Assembly (NCBI GenBank): GCA_030562195.1
Contig: CM060202.1
Span: 25,964,317-26,028,316 of the forward strand
Direction: 5' to 3'
Origin: Nipponacmea schrenckii
Lineage: Eukaryota; Mollusca; Gastropoda; Lottiidae
Length of the DNA stretch: 64,000 nucleotides
Position numbers and translations under genes: made by a program. Positions 44,415-54,653 of this stretch are shown here, one piece after another; the stretch's first letter is position 1; each line of letters begins with the position of its first letter. The notes beneath the pieces were generated by a model, which was not told where the DNA came from, did no database searches, and saw only the letters and a program-made list of their open reading frames with translations.

Positions 44415-44428
44415 CTAGAAGAATGGAA
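44415..44428. repeat. Target-site duplication, right copy
   Basis: CTAGAAGAATGGAA, identical to 44031-44044. Confidence 0.9.
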
Positions 44429-44489
44429 TATGTTGTATCAGCAATTTCTAACAAAAAGAGAGAACAATGCCAGTGTCTTGGAAATATTC

Positions 44490-44585
44490 TTCTTGCTGCA
44501 CACTAACGATTGCCAATCTTAAATAAACCACTCAGGTGCAGAAAAGTAGGAAATAAGAATCAATTCTATTTTCATTTAAATGATA
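44490..44585 (+). mobile_element. SINE-B tail fragment
   Basis: TTGCTGCACACTAACGATTG, CCACTCAGGTGCAGAAAAGT and CAATTCTATTTTCATTT follow the SINE-B 3' order at low identity. Confidence 0.5.
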
Positions 44586-44895
44586 TCTTGTAGAAAAGAA
44601 TTTGCTTGTTTCATCAGTTTATTTCAAGTATGTTCAAGAAAGTATTGTATTATAGTTCAGAATCTGGTTTCATGGCACACCTTTCTCTCAGAATACACCT
44701 GTTGGAATTAAAAAACAGGGAACAAATACACTACACTCATTGAAACCACTTATATCTTAATACAAGTGGCTACATGCCAAGATCTCAATCGTAAAGTGCT
44801 ATCAGGAGGCAATTAAAAAACTATCAAAAAAAGAAATCTGTACAGGGAAAGTCCATTTAGATTGAACATCTCATATAATTCTGCATGGAGTTTAA

Positions 44896-45213
44896 AGAGA
44901 TTGTACAGAGGTTTCCTAAAAGTTTTATGTGTATCAGGGACACTGATAACATCAAATAACACTATTCTAATTTTCAGATGTTTTTGGTTCCTGCAATTCT
45001 ACCAAAACATACTTTATGATGTCACTAAAAAGTAAGAGGAAGACTGTTTGTGATATAACCATATTATTAGCTATTAGTGACATCATCAAACATTTAATTT
45101 CAGTGGAATTGCAGGAACCTCAGACGTCTGATTGAAAATTGGAATGGTGCAAATTGATGCTATCAGTGTCATCAGTGTATATACATATTTAAGAAAACCT
45201 CTTTACAATCCCT
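44896..45213. mobile_element. MITE family M2, full foldback copy
   Basis: 318 bp flanked by TTAA (44892-44895 and 45214-45217). The ends are AGAGATTGTACAGAGGTTTC and GAAAACCTCTTTACAATCCC-T, an inverted pair that continues with mismatches for about 100 bases (both arms include ATCAGTG / CACTGAT and CAGGAACC / GGTTCCTG motifs). Other arms lie at 11335, 27841, about 43900-44025, 54900, 63130 and 63700. Confidence 0.85.
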
Positions 45214-45463
45214 TTAAACGTCTGCAAGTAACAGACTAGCAGATCTGGCCACACACATAAACTTTAGGCTTTTCTTACTATCTTTATAATAGATATAAAC
45301 AGTTGGTGGCTACAATAACGGCATGCTTCTCGCATAAAAAATCTTATCACCAAAATTGATGAAAGTGAAGAATTAAATGTTAAAGCCCAACACACACTGC
45401 CTGATTTTACCATGGGGTTAAGGTGTTGAGGTGATCACATGATACATACACCATTATACATCT

Positions 45464-45857
45464 TGTCAGCAGGGTTGAAATTTCAATTGTCAGCAGGGTT
45501 GAAATTTCAATTGTCAGCAGGGTGGAAATTTCAATTGTCAGCAGGGTTGAAATTTCAATTGTCAGCACGGTTGAAATTTCAATTGTCAGCAGGGATGAAA
45601 TTTCAATTGTTTAGCAGAGTTGAAATTCCAATTGTCAGCAGGGTTGAAATTTCAATTGTCAGCAAGGGGGTTTAAATATTTAATTGTCAGCACAGTTGAA
45701 ATTTCAATTGTCAGCAGGGATTGAAATTTCAATTGTCAGCAGGGTTGAAATTTCAATTGTCAGCAGGGTTGAAATTTCAATTGTCAGCAGGGTTGAAATT
45801 TCAATTGTCAGCAGGGTTGAAATTTCAATTGTCAGCAGGGATGAAATTTCAACTGAT
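45464..45857. repeat. 24-bp palindromic minisatellite, 16 units
   Basis: The unit GTCAGCAGGGTTGAAATTTC plus AATT centres on TTGAAATTTCAA, a perfect 12-base palindrome. Sixteen units are present; the ninth (45658-45685) is distorted and longer. As 24 is a multiple of three, open frames run through it on both strands (78, 71 and 68 codons); they are by-products. Confidence 0.95.
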
Positions 45858-46059
45858 GTTTCTACTTTTGGGTATGTAATTATCGCCAACATAAATTGAT
45901 GATGCACCATGATTGAGTACTTTTTTTGATTTTTACGAAATTATATTGAAATATTAATTTAGCCATGTATTGCCCATTTGAATGTAGACAGGACCAGCTG
46001 GATTGGGCCTAAGTGCTACCCAGAAAAAAAATGTCTAGTTTTTTTATTAAATTAAAAAT
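45858..46059. other. Anonymous AT-rich DNA
   Basis: Nothing was recognised. Confidence 0.35.
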
Positions 46060-46440
46060 TTCCCTTTTGTAGGGGTAATTTCCCCTTAAAAAAAAGATTA
46101 ATCATTATTTTCCCTGGTTAAAGGTTTTTCCAAAACCCGGGGGTTTAAAAACCGCAAGGGGAAAATTGATATATTTGTTTTTGCCATGAAGAAGACTTTA
46201 TAGTATTCAAGAATCTACTGGAAATAGAATCAGCATTAAACAGAAAACAAATCTACTCCACTAAAAATGTTTTTGAGTTTTTTAAACAAATTTCCATTTG
46301 AAATAAATTTTAATACAGATTAAACCCGTTTGCGCAGAGGTTTCCCAAGGGGAAAAAACCCAAGGGGTATAAGGCTTTTGGGAAAAACAACCTGGGTAAA
46401 GTTTATGCTACGTTTCGCGTGTTTCCCCCCACGTTCCTCA
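46060..46440. other. Homopolymer-distorted near-duplicate of 46655-46850
   Basis: CTTTATAGTATTCAAGAATC, ATTTCCATTTGAAATAAATT and ACCCGTTTGCGCAG line up with CTTTATAGTATTCAATGAAA, CTTTCCATTGAAATATTGTA and CCAGTTGCGTTTG about 470 bases downstream, with many homopolymer expansions (CCCGGGGGTTT, GGGGAAAAAACCC, CCCCCC). This looks like unpolished consensus; a real tandem duplication is the alternative. Confidence 0.5.
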
Positions 46441-46654
46441 GGCACAGAATGACAAGACATGATAGGCAATGATATATATACAATTGTACTTATTATTAAA
46501 ATAACACAAGAGATAAAATATTTTATTATTGCAACTACATTAATGTTAAAAGGTAAGATAAAAAGGAAAAATACTTAAAATAACATACAATTCTGATTCA
46601 ATTAAGAGGGGTTATTATTATATAAATATATAATTTATATTTTTTAGGAGTGGG

Positions 46655-46850
46655 AATGAAGAGCTTTATAGTATTCAATGAAATATCTGGAAACTATGAA
46701 TTAGCATTATCATTAACATAATCTGTCCTTCTAATACACATGTTCTTGTGTATTTTTAAACAAACTTTCCATTGAAATATTGTATATAGCAATTACCAGT
46801 TGCGTTTGTTTGCCAATAAGAATAGTGTCATAAGGTTTTGAGCAACTGGA
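46655..46850. repeat. Clean copy of the duplicated segment
   Basis: It matches 46185-46390 in order, without the homopolymer distortions. No gene. Confidence 0.55.
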
Positions 46851-47179
46851 ACCTGCAACTTTCATTATTCACAACCATGTACAACTAGTAATCACTATAG
46901 TGTGAGAGCAGTTTAATTCTACAGCATGGATAACAAGCCAAGATCAATTCAGATGCAGAATAAGTAAGTCTGAATTTAGGATTATTGCTAAAGTAAATTT
47001 GATATAGCAAGTAGACCATGTTTTATAGTAACTGAGAATGGAGAAAGTTGTAAGAATATATATAAGGTTGTTTATACAGATGCAGAACACCATAGATACT
47101 ATACAATTTACAACATCTTGTACTATCTTGTTTCTTTCATGTCTCTATAATATTTTAAGATGTGCTTGTTTGGTTCTTA

Positions 47180-47515
47180 TACACTTCCATTGATCAGAAC
47201 ACCTTTTTTGATCTGATCACTTTTGTGATCTGAACAAATTATGTGATCTACACATGTTCATGCTCTGAACACTTTCGATGATCTGAACACTTTCAATGAT
47301 CTGAACACTTTCAGTATCTTAACACTTTCAATGATTTGAACACTTTCAATGATTTGAACACTTTCAATGATTTGAACACTTTCAGTATCTGAACACTTTC
47401 AGTATCTGAACACTTTCATTATCTGAACACTTTCAGTATCTGAACACTTTAAGTATATGAACATTTTCAATAATTTATTGTGATCTGAACACTATTGTGA
47501 TCTGAACACTTTCAA
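47180..47515. repeat. Minisatellite, 17-18 bp
   Basis: The unit GATCTGAACACTTTCAAT is repeated about 17 times with variants (GTATCTGAACACTTTCA, GATTTGAACACTTTCAAT). Confidence 0.92.
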
Positions 47516-48198
47516 CAAATATAAGCTATTTTTTGTTAATAATGCATGATAATAACAGTCCTTTTTTTTAAACCTAAAATGATACAAGACATGAAAAATT
47601 ATGTTCTTCTCTTGTGACCTTGGCCAGTGTTTCTATAGGAAGGTATCTTCTATAAGCTCCAATACTACATTCCAAGATGTGTTTATATCAAAGATAAGGG
47701 AACTGCCCAATATAATGCAAACAATTTAAATCTAATCAGAAAGAAATGACACCAACCTTATTGGGGTGATCAATTCAAAAACCACTTATCTCAGTTTAAA
47801 CCCCTTTAGACTAAGCCCCATTAACACCCTACAACCCTATAATCAGGGGTAACACCTAGCGTTATCAATATAATACCCTTTATAATCATCCCAGTAAGAG
47901 ATGGTGTTCAAATAACACAAACATCCTCAGTTTCCCAATCACTTTCCACAGGTATAATGATTTAATACCATTTAATTGGAGATAAGTGAAGAATGATCCA
48001 GAATCCCTGTAATTAAACTAGAGAGATAATCCAGGATTAGTGAAGGATTAATCAACTTGACATCTGTGAGAGCAAACACATTGATATCCTCTTTAAAAAA
48101 GGTGTTTTATAACTTTGAACCATCTCTCTGATGTAAAGATTGACTTCTTACCTTAAATTATCTTACAGGGAATAACTCGAATACAGGAAATTAATTGG
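47516..48198. other. Anonymous AT-rich DNA
   Basis: 47625-47675 resembles the duplicated unit at 35130-35240. Otherwise nothing was recognised. Confidence 0.4.
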
Positions 48199-48478
48199 AA
48201 ATGAATGGAGTTTTACGTCCTACTCTTATGGGCTAATGAAGACAGGCAATGCCATTCAGTGAGCATTAAGAGAAATTTTCCCAAGACAGCAGCATTAGCC
48301 TACTCTTTTGCTGATATTCAACTGTTAAGGGATATCTTTAACATGCACAGTATCAAACAGGGCCTCAGTTTATTGTCCTGAATGACAAGAGCCTTTTTCC
48401 ATGTCAGTCTCTCCAGCTTGCATCACTGACAAAGGGAAAACCAGGCTGATAGTGTTTCGAGCTTTGCCAGAATTGGCT
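48199..48478 (-). mobile_element. SINE-B copy lacking its head
   Basis: In plus-strand order: GAAATGAATGGAGTTTTACG, GGGCTAATGAAGACAGGCAA, AGCAGCATTAGCCTACTCTT, GGGCCTCAGTTTATTGTCCT, CATGTCAGTCTCTCCAGC and CGAGCTTTGCCAGAATTGG. The tRNA-like promoter is gone. Confidence 0.8.
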
Positions 48479-48830
48479 TTGGGAGTTAATTGGAGCTGGG
48501 TCTTCATTTTAGTGTGGACTGGCCCGTTGACTCAGGGAAACACAAGTTCTTTGGGCTGCCAGTCCATACTCATGAAAATTTTGAAAATTAAAAACCCAGA
48601 GATATTTACGATTTTGAGACGCTAATAATATAATGAAATTGTTTATCATGTTGTTTTTGTACAAGTCACTGCAAATTTAGAAATAAATTATTGTTTTCTA
48701 TCCCATCTTTATTTTATCTGATGACGACATGTGTAAATTGTGTTGAAATGTTATGTACCTTGTTATTAAAGAAGTGTGTTATACCATAATTTATTCCCTA
48801 GTGTTCCTTGTTATAATAAATTATTGACAA
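48479..48830. other. Possible retroelement 3' tail
   Basis: CTGATGACGACATGTGTAAA, then TTGTGTTGAAATGTTATG at about 48719-48756, resembles the CTGATGA...GAAA tails common in Penelope-like and some LINE elements. The reading frame ending at 48625 has no recognisable domain. Weak. Confidence 0.25.
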
Positions 48831-48831
48831 T

Positions 48832-48904
48832 CTTGTTTGTTTGTTTGTTTATGGTCTAAAATAGGTCAACTTGCTGGAAACTAGGTCACAAACAAACAAA
48901 CAAG
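48832..48904. repeat. Inverted repeat of TTTG/CAAA microsatellites
   Basis: CTTGTTTGTTTGTTTG at 48832-48847 and CAAACAAACAAACAAG at 48889-48904 form a perfect 16-bp stem around a 41-base loop. Confidence 0.9.
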
Positions 48905-49154
48905 AAGTCTTCTTTTCATACATCTTCACAACGTCAAAGTGTTATAAACTGCAGCATATACCTTGACTGCAGTAGTCTCTATTGTTGTTTCACTGAATAC
49001 CGTGATCTTAATGGATAGTACACTTGTACCTTAACAAATTCAGCCATCAGAGACCTTGACACAGATCGGGGAGACAGACAACATGCAGAAACAGTAGAAA
49101 TCTGACGAAAATCAGTAGATTACACATGTATGGAGCACTACATCATTTTCAAAA

Positions 49155-49240
49155 TTTTGTGACATAAGAAAGGTGCCAAATGAAGTCAAGGTATTAGACT
49201 GAGAACGTAATTACTTGACATTGTGAAGATGCTGTTGACA
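49155..49240. repeat. Fragment of the 40-bp minisatellite family
   Basis: AAGAAAGGTGCCAAATGAAG and TACTTGACATTGTGAAGATG match the long-variant units at 10875-11100. Confidence 0.6.
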
Positions 49241-49424
49241 CTGTTGACACATTTTACTTGACCCTGATAGATCTATTCTGTATCCCACCCAAAAAATTTG
49301 ACAAATCCTTTATGACACTTTAATCCTAGATATATCTAAAAAAAATCTTAAACATGGCATTGAATATAGGACAATGTATAATAGGGTTGATGTTGAAATG
49401 AATAGAAAGGATTGTATTTTTTTC

Positions 49425-49560
49425 TTGATTTAGCTGATGAAAAAGGACAAAGCTATGTTGTGTGCAGTGAGGAAAAATTTCAGCTGGAAGCTACTCTTTT
49501 GCATCTTGGAACTGTCTAGGAATCTACTTCCTGCATAGTTTGCGGCTAGGCCTTAAGTTT
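49425..49560 (-). mobile_element. SINE-B relic
   Basis: TTAGCTGATGAAAAAGGACA, TGTGTGCAGTGAGGAAAAAT, AAGCTACTCTTTTGCATCTT and GAACTGTCTAGGAATCT keep the SINE-B order at low identity. Confidence 0.5.
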
Positions 49561-49574
49561 GTGTCCTAAAAGAA

Positions 49575-49812
49575 TAGCTGTCCATGAGGTCATTTGCATG
49601 GTTCTGTTGACAAAATGCTGACTGAAGATTGAAATCTCAACTGGCGTGCAAAAGTTTGATGACCTTGAATAAGTTATCTTCACTCATTATTCCAGTCCGC
49701 CCAGCTGTAAATGGGTACAGATAATACAGAAGAGATCAACCAGCTGATAGAAAGGATCCTTAATTTTGAACCTCACTTTTTAACTTGTATAACATAGTTG
49801 TTTCTTTATCAT
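49575..49812 (+). mobile_element. SINE-A copy 7, headless
   Basis: CATGAGGTCATTTGCATGG, GATTGAAATCTCAACTGGCG, ACCTTGAATAAGTTATCTTC, AAATGGGTACAGATAATACA, CAGCTGATAGAAAGGATCC and ACATAGTTGTTTC are in order. Confidence 0.75.
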
Positions 49813-50530
49813 CTAAATGATATTTCAATGTTGTATACTTTACAATAAGACTGTATTTAACGACTGCATGGTAACCAATATGAACATGTGGTCTTCCATC
49901 TTCACTAATTACTAATTTAACAATTGTCTCTAATCACAGCAAATTATCTGAAACTTGTGTGGTCTGTTAAAATATTAAAAAATACAAAGATTGGATTTTC
50001 TTTCATCTTTTAGAAATTTCTTAATAATCCTTCACCTAATTAATCAAATTAAATACAAACATTTTTCAAATTCTTTTCAAAATGGCTTCTAATTCAGATT
50101 AGTAGCCAATAGAGCATGAGATGTTTAAGTCAACGTAGAGTTAAAGTGGCCATGATTAGTATCAAACTTATAACCAAGCTGACAAGTGGTTTGATAAGCT
50201 TAATTAGGTATCTTTAAACCAATCTATGCTATTACAATAAGTATATCTTTATATACCCAATGGTTTCGATTGAGTAATCTTGAAACAATGAAAGGCTTCA
50301 CCCTCAGGCTCATTCAAAGGTTTAGTTTGTAATGATGCAGTCAGTTGTGTTTTGAGATGTGGTGTAGATACAGTGATAGATTTTAACTTAACTAACAAAT
50401 GTATTTGGGACTTTTAAAAATCTTTCTGGATACTTTATGCTTAAAAAATCTGGTAAGCTATTTCTATTGATTATTTTTCAAATTATTAGAAAACTGTGTA
50501 TTCATGTTATTTCTATCTTTTTGGGATTTT
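49813..50530. other. Anonymous AT-rich DNA
   Basis: Nothing was recognised. Confidence 0.35.
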
Positions 50531-50533
50531 GGT

Positions 50534-50668
50534 TACAGTTTTGGCAAAGTTTTACTGTTTTAACCAAATTTTGATAAAGGTTTTGTTAGAGTTTTACTGT
50601 TTTAACAAAATTTTGTTAAAGGTTTTGGCAGAGTTTTACTGTTTTAAACAAATTTTGTTTACAGTTTT
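50534..50668. repeat. 42-bp tandem repeat x 3
   Basis: GTTTTGGCAAAGTTTTACTG plus TTTTAACCAAATTTTGATAA-AG occurs three times in register. As 42 is a multiple of three, it yields a plus-strand frame (50496-50756) with a 14-residue repeat (KVLLEFYCFNKILL type). No other evidence of coding. Confidence 0.85.
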
Positions 50669-51450
50669 GGAATTCAGATACCAATCAAGTGGAGTTTTTG
50701 AGGTTTTAACTGTATACTATTTTCATATCAATCTTGAATTATACTTGACTTCTTGATAAAAAAAACTCAGGACAACCAGTTTAAAATCACACACACATTA
50801 TTTTCACCTGCATAACACCAAAGACAAACTGCACCACGTGTCTCTTTAGTGGTTGAAAACATTGCCCAGACCTCTATATTTCTATTGTCATTTATTGCTT
50901 CTGATTTTTATAAGTCTGCAGTGTTCTTTCTCTAAGCAGTTTTCTTATTTTATATTTTCAGATGATAACTTTTCCTGAAACTATATTGTCCTTTCTTTGT
51001 GGTTTCCTTTATTTACTAATGTCACCCCTAGATTTATTAATCTGTTTCTGTTATTTATTAATGCCACTGTGAATAAAAACTAGCTATCTCAGAGACATGT
51101 AACCCCAAGGTTTCTTCAACCATAATTTCAAACCTGAGGTGTTTTCTTCCTCAAACATGAAAAACAGGAAAAAGGGGTGGGGTGACAATTATTAGTCCTT
51201 TTATGACCCTAGCAGTAATACCATCTTTTTTATTGTGACCAGCAACAGGTCAATATAATCTTCAGGGGATGTCAAGTCCAGCTAGCCAGTCAATAAGCTA
51301 TAAATCAATGAAAGGAGGTTATGAAATGAGTCCAATTTCTCGGTCAATGGTTTCTATATTTGTCTGCTCTATTTAATCTTTATAGGGTTGCCATCTCGGT
51401 TGACTTGACTGAGTTCTGGATATAAAAAAGATTGCAATCTAGTTTTTTTA
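50669..51450. other. Anonymous AT-rich DNA
   Basis: Nothing was recognised. Confidence 0.35.
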
Positions 51451-51520
51451 AAGATCACAGATAAGGATCATTTCTACCGTCTGATCCTTGGTCAAAAATC
51501 TTGACATTAATTTTTCCTTA
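51451..51520 (-). mobile_element. SINE-A 3' fragment
   Basis: On the minus strand: AATGTCAAGATTTTTGACCA, AGGATCAGACGGTAGAAATG and ATCCTTATCTGTGATC, a decayed match to the SINE-A end. Confidence 0.5.
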
Positions 51521-51539
51521 TAATCTATACCTATATTGT

Positions 51540-51655
51540 CTCCGAGTTAACTCGAAGTTGTCTCCGAATTAACTTATGGTTGTACCCGAGTTAACTCACT
51601 TTGTCTCCGAGTTAACTGTCCCCGAGTAGACTTGTCCCCAAGTTGACTGGTATTC
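51540..51655. repeat. Tandem repeat with GAGTTAACTC palindromes
   Basis: TGTCTCCGAGTTAACTC and variants occur about six times. The core GAGTTAACTC is a perfect 10-base palindrome in the best units. Confidence 0.8.
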
Positions 51656-51724
51656 TATACATGACTGTCATAAAATTAATTTTTTCTACAATTTTGTTTT
51701 CAAAAACAAGTGTCGGATTAAGTG

Positions 51725-51985
51725 TCAGGCATTTTTTAAAATTTTAGCCCATGAAATTTAGCCTGAGACATTTTTTTTTCAAATTTTAGCCCATGAAATT
51801 TAGCCTGAGACAATTTTTTTTTAAATTTTAGCCTGAGACAATTTTTTTTTAAATTTTAGCCTATGACAATTTTTTTTAAAATTTTAGCCCATGACATTTT
51901 TTTTTTTAAATTTTAGCCTATGACATTTTTAAAAATTTTAGTCTTTGACAATTTTTAAATTTAGCCTATTGCAATTTTTGTGACA
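51725..51985. repeat. Degenerate tandem repeat with T-rich runs
   Basis: TTTAGCCTGAGACAATTTTT, TTTAGCCCATGACATTTTTT and TTTAGCCTATGACATTTTT are variants of a unit of about 30 bases, seen about eight times. Confidence 0.85.
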
Positions 51986-52084
51986 ATCTTAACCTATTCT
52001 GTCCATGCTGGTGTATCAACAATCTATCAAGATGACCACTCAATCAGCATATTGAATAATATTAAATAAGTGAAATTCTCCAAA

Positions 52085-52298
52085 CAGATAAACTGTTGCT
52101 GATTTATTTACTACAGCTGTTGACTGATGGGCTGAAGTGAATGGCGGCCATATTGGTTTTCAATCTCACTGTTCAAACAGCTTCTATTCTCCACTGACAG
52201 AGTGAGAGAGGAGTCCTCGTGCTAGCACAGTGAGTTGTAGAGATAAAGACAGTTGGTCCGGCTCAGTTGTAAGGGTTGTGTCGACCCAAACAGGGATT
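52085..52298 (+). promoter_or_regulatory. Possible core promoter and 5' UTR
   Basis: The region is less AT-rich than its surroundings. GAATGGCGGCCATATTGG at 52139-52156 overlaps a YY1-like AATGGCGGC and an inverted CCAAT box (ATTGG). No TATA box is placed with confidence. The start site is not determined. It is proposed only because a plausible first coding exon follows. Confidence 0.25.
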
Positions 52299-52351
52299 AT
52301 GTTCTATCTTGTGTTTGGATTACCTCTAAACTTCTCAATTTATTCTGGACA

Positions 52352-52370
52352 ATGGAAGATATAAATGAAG
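52352..52370 (+). CDS. Candidate first coding exon of an unknown gene (5' partial)
   Basis: ATGGAAGATATAAATGAAG is followed directly by GTAACT at 52371, a consensus splice donor (AAG then GTAAxT). The exon would encode MEDINE plus one base (phase 1). ACAATGG gives A at -3 and G at +4, a good initiation context. An in-frame TAA lies upstream at 52244-52246 and no in-frame ATG comes between. A 21-codon upstream frame (ATG at 52299, TAA ending 52364) overlaps the start in another frame. The rest of the gene would lie beyond the window after an intron of at least 11.6 kb, since no continuing exon is recognised. No function can be inferred. The evidence is positional and motif-based only; chance remains plausible. 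Confidence 0.3.
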
Positions 52371-52900
52371 GTAACTGTCTATGATATAAGATAGAGTGTG
52401 TTGTAGTTGAATGGGTAATATAAAATGGCTATTGATACAGACAAACCAGGTCTAGTTTGATTTACAGTAGCTTTCTATTATAGCTTTAAATGTAGACAAC
52501 TCATTACACTTTAGTCTTTGTTTCATTTAGATTCATGAAAGATGCAATTACAGTATATAAAGCTTTTCTGTCAAAAATTTAAAAATCTTTTAATTTGACA
52601 AAAAGTGGGCTTTGAGCCAAAATGTCATTTTTTTTATAAACTTTAAGAAATGGAAAATAATTAAATTAAAGTATCTTTTGAAATTTGATACTCAGATACG
52701 AAATATATTCTAACCAAGTTTCTCAAAGATATTGTCTCCAGAAAAAAAAATGGCTTGTTGAATGTAGAGGAATTCACAACAAGTAGAGTATTATTGATTA
52801 ACTTGAATGCGACACGTTATTCTGTGACAGTAATGAAATCGTTAAAATTGCTACTGGCCATAAAAATAGTGTTGAAATCGCGTAACGAATAATGATTGGC
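52371..52900. other. Anonymous AT-rich DNA (intronic if the exon at 52352 is real)
   Basis: Nothing was recognised. Confidence 0.35.
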
Positions 52901-53235
52901 AAATAATCACATTTGGTTGGTTGTCCAAAAATACGTGTTGATATTACGCCTCTGGCATATGAATTCAAATTGAGGTTTAAATCAATCAATGAGAAAACAT
53001 TGGGTTACGTGTTCTATTGGTCATGTTTCGGACTAATGGATTTGCAGTATGAGATTCTTCCAAATTACTCCTGGGTATTGGAAACTGAAGTTCAAAAATA
53101 CTCAATGTTATGCCTCTGGGTATGAATTTTGGTCTAAAGACCTTAAATGATAAATATACCAAGCTACATGTAATATTGGTTATATTTGGGTTTGGACCAA
53201 CAGATTTCTAAGACTGTTATATATGTATCCCAGGG
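52900..53235. repeat. Old duplication, about 175-bp period
   Basis: ACGCCTCTGGCATATGAATT, GTTCTATTGGTCATGTTTCG and ACTCCTGGGTATTGG correspond to ATGCCTCTGGGTATGAATTT, GTAATATTGGTTATATTTGG and TATCCCAGGGATCAT. Identity is low but the order is kept. The 70-codon ORF spans the first half only. Confidence 0.45.
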
Positions 53236-53458
53236 ATCATGATTTGCCCATATATGCCGAACATGACCGACGGTCTTGCCAAAATGACCAACGGCAATTT
53301 GTATCCCTTTGAATGCTCTGTTTTTGTGAAACGGGCGAAATTCTTAGAAGATTTACAATATGAATAATTTCATATAATGCTTGTAACTTGTCATCCATCC
53401 CACGTGTATCAAGTAATTGAATCAGAATATATTATCATTGATCTGAACATCAGTTTCA

Positions 53459-53472
53459 CCCCCCCCCCCCCA
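53459..53472. repeat. Poly-C run
   Basis: About a dozen consecutive C; the length may be unreliable. Confidence 0.85.
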
Positions 53473-53805
53473 GTATCATATACAATATACATTCTAATAT
53501 GTTGATTGAGCACATTTATATTTGTATTTGACTGCTCTGTAATGTTCTATTTACATAATAATAGTGTATATATGATAATATATGAACACAGTTAACTAAG
53601 TTGAATAGTGAAATGTCTATACTAGGGATCAATACCTACAAACTAACATATATATCTTCAGGTAACTGTATATTTAAATAGATTGTGCTCTAAGATACTT
53701 CACACATGCAAATAGTTTATAACTGTAATTCAACAAGCTAGTTTATTAAACAAGAGTTTGTATTTCAAAAAGAATCAATGCTACATTTTAAATTAAGAGC
53801 TGTGA

Positions 53806-54112
53806 TGGGTTTGTTGTGGAGGCTCAGTCAGTTAGATGCTTGCAAACCTGAAGGTCCGAGGTTCAATCCCAGCAAAGGTTGTGATAAAACAGATTCTTCA
53901 ACCCAGTTTCCCATTGTCAGTGATACAAGTTCGAGGGGGATGACATGGGAAGAAATGTTGCACATAAAAGGATTTCTTGACAGTTGGAAATGGCAAAATG
54001 AATAGGCTTATGGAATACTTTCCCTTATTGGACACTGCTTGGTGTTTCACATCTTCATTAGCCCATCAGGTGCAGAAGACTAGGATGTAAAACTTTATTT
54101 ATTGCATTTCCT
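53806..54112 (+). mobile_element. SINE-B, near full-length
   Basis: A box GAGGCTCAGTCAGTTAGATG, B box GAGGTTCAATCCCAGC, body CCCAGTTTCCCATTGTCAGT, CTTGACAGTTGGAAATGGC, CATCTTCATTAGCCCATCAG and tail GATGTAAAACTTTATTTATT. A stretch of about 80 bp of the reference copy (the TTATTGTCCC-side and neighbours) is missing. The 75-codon ORF at 53778-54005 is inside it and is not a gene. Confidence 0.85.
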
Positions 54113-54653
54113 TCGGGTTCTCCTAATGAGTTTAAAACTCTTTATTTGACGAAATCTGAAGATAATATTTTTTGCATCATTAAAATTGACAAGTTAATAA
54201 TCTCTTCTGGGCTTGAATTGACAAAAAAATCAAAATAAAATCACTTGTAGATGGTCTTAATGAATGACCCACTCCAAGCAAAAATATCAAATACTTGAAA
54301 ATAACTTCAAATTTCAGCCTGCAGTGGTAACTTAATGAGATATTAACCCTATCAAACTATAGATTACATACATCTACACTATACACTGGTGATACTGGTG
54401 AATAGCCTTTAGGGGGTTAATCAAAACCATCGCTCTAGAGGGGGGTTGACATTTATCATAATGTGAAAGGGCTTTAGGCATATATAAAGATTTAGATAAT
54501 CTGAGAGATAAGGTTCAATAAACATGACAACACAAATTAAAACTAAATATACCAATTGATTAGATATGGAAGGTAAATACTTGATTTTCACAAGTCTAAG
54601 TTTTAGAGGTGTGTTGTAAGTCTTGTAATTCTACTGCAAATTAATAAATTGAA
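54113..54653. other. Anonymous AT-rich DNA
   Basis: Nothing was recognised. Confidence 0.35.

Noticed and set aside
45439..45910. Repetitive ORFs on both strands (KFQLSAG and EISTLLTI repeats)
   Set aside because: They follow from the 24-bp minisatellite period; both strands being open is a signature of the repeat, not of coding.
48719..48756. Hammerhead ribozyme (CTGATGA ... GAAA)
   Set aside because: The bases that should close stem II next to the two core boxes do not pair, and a matching cleavage-site strand was not found; kept only as a tail-like motif.
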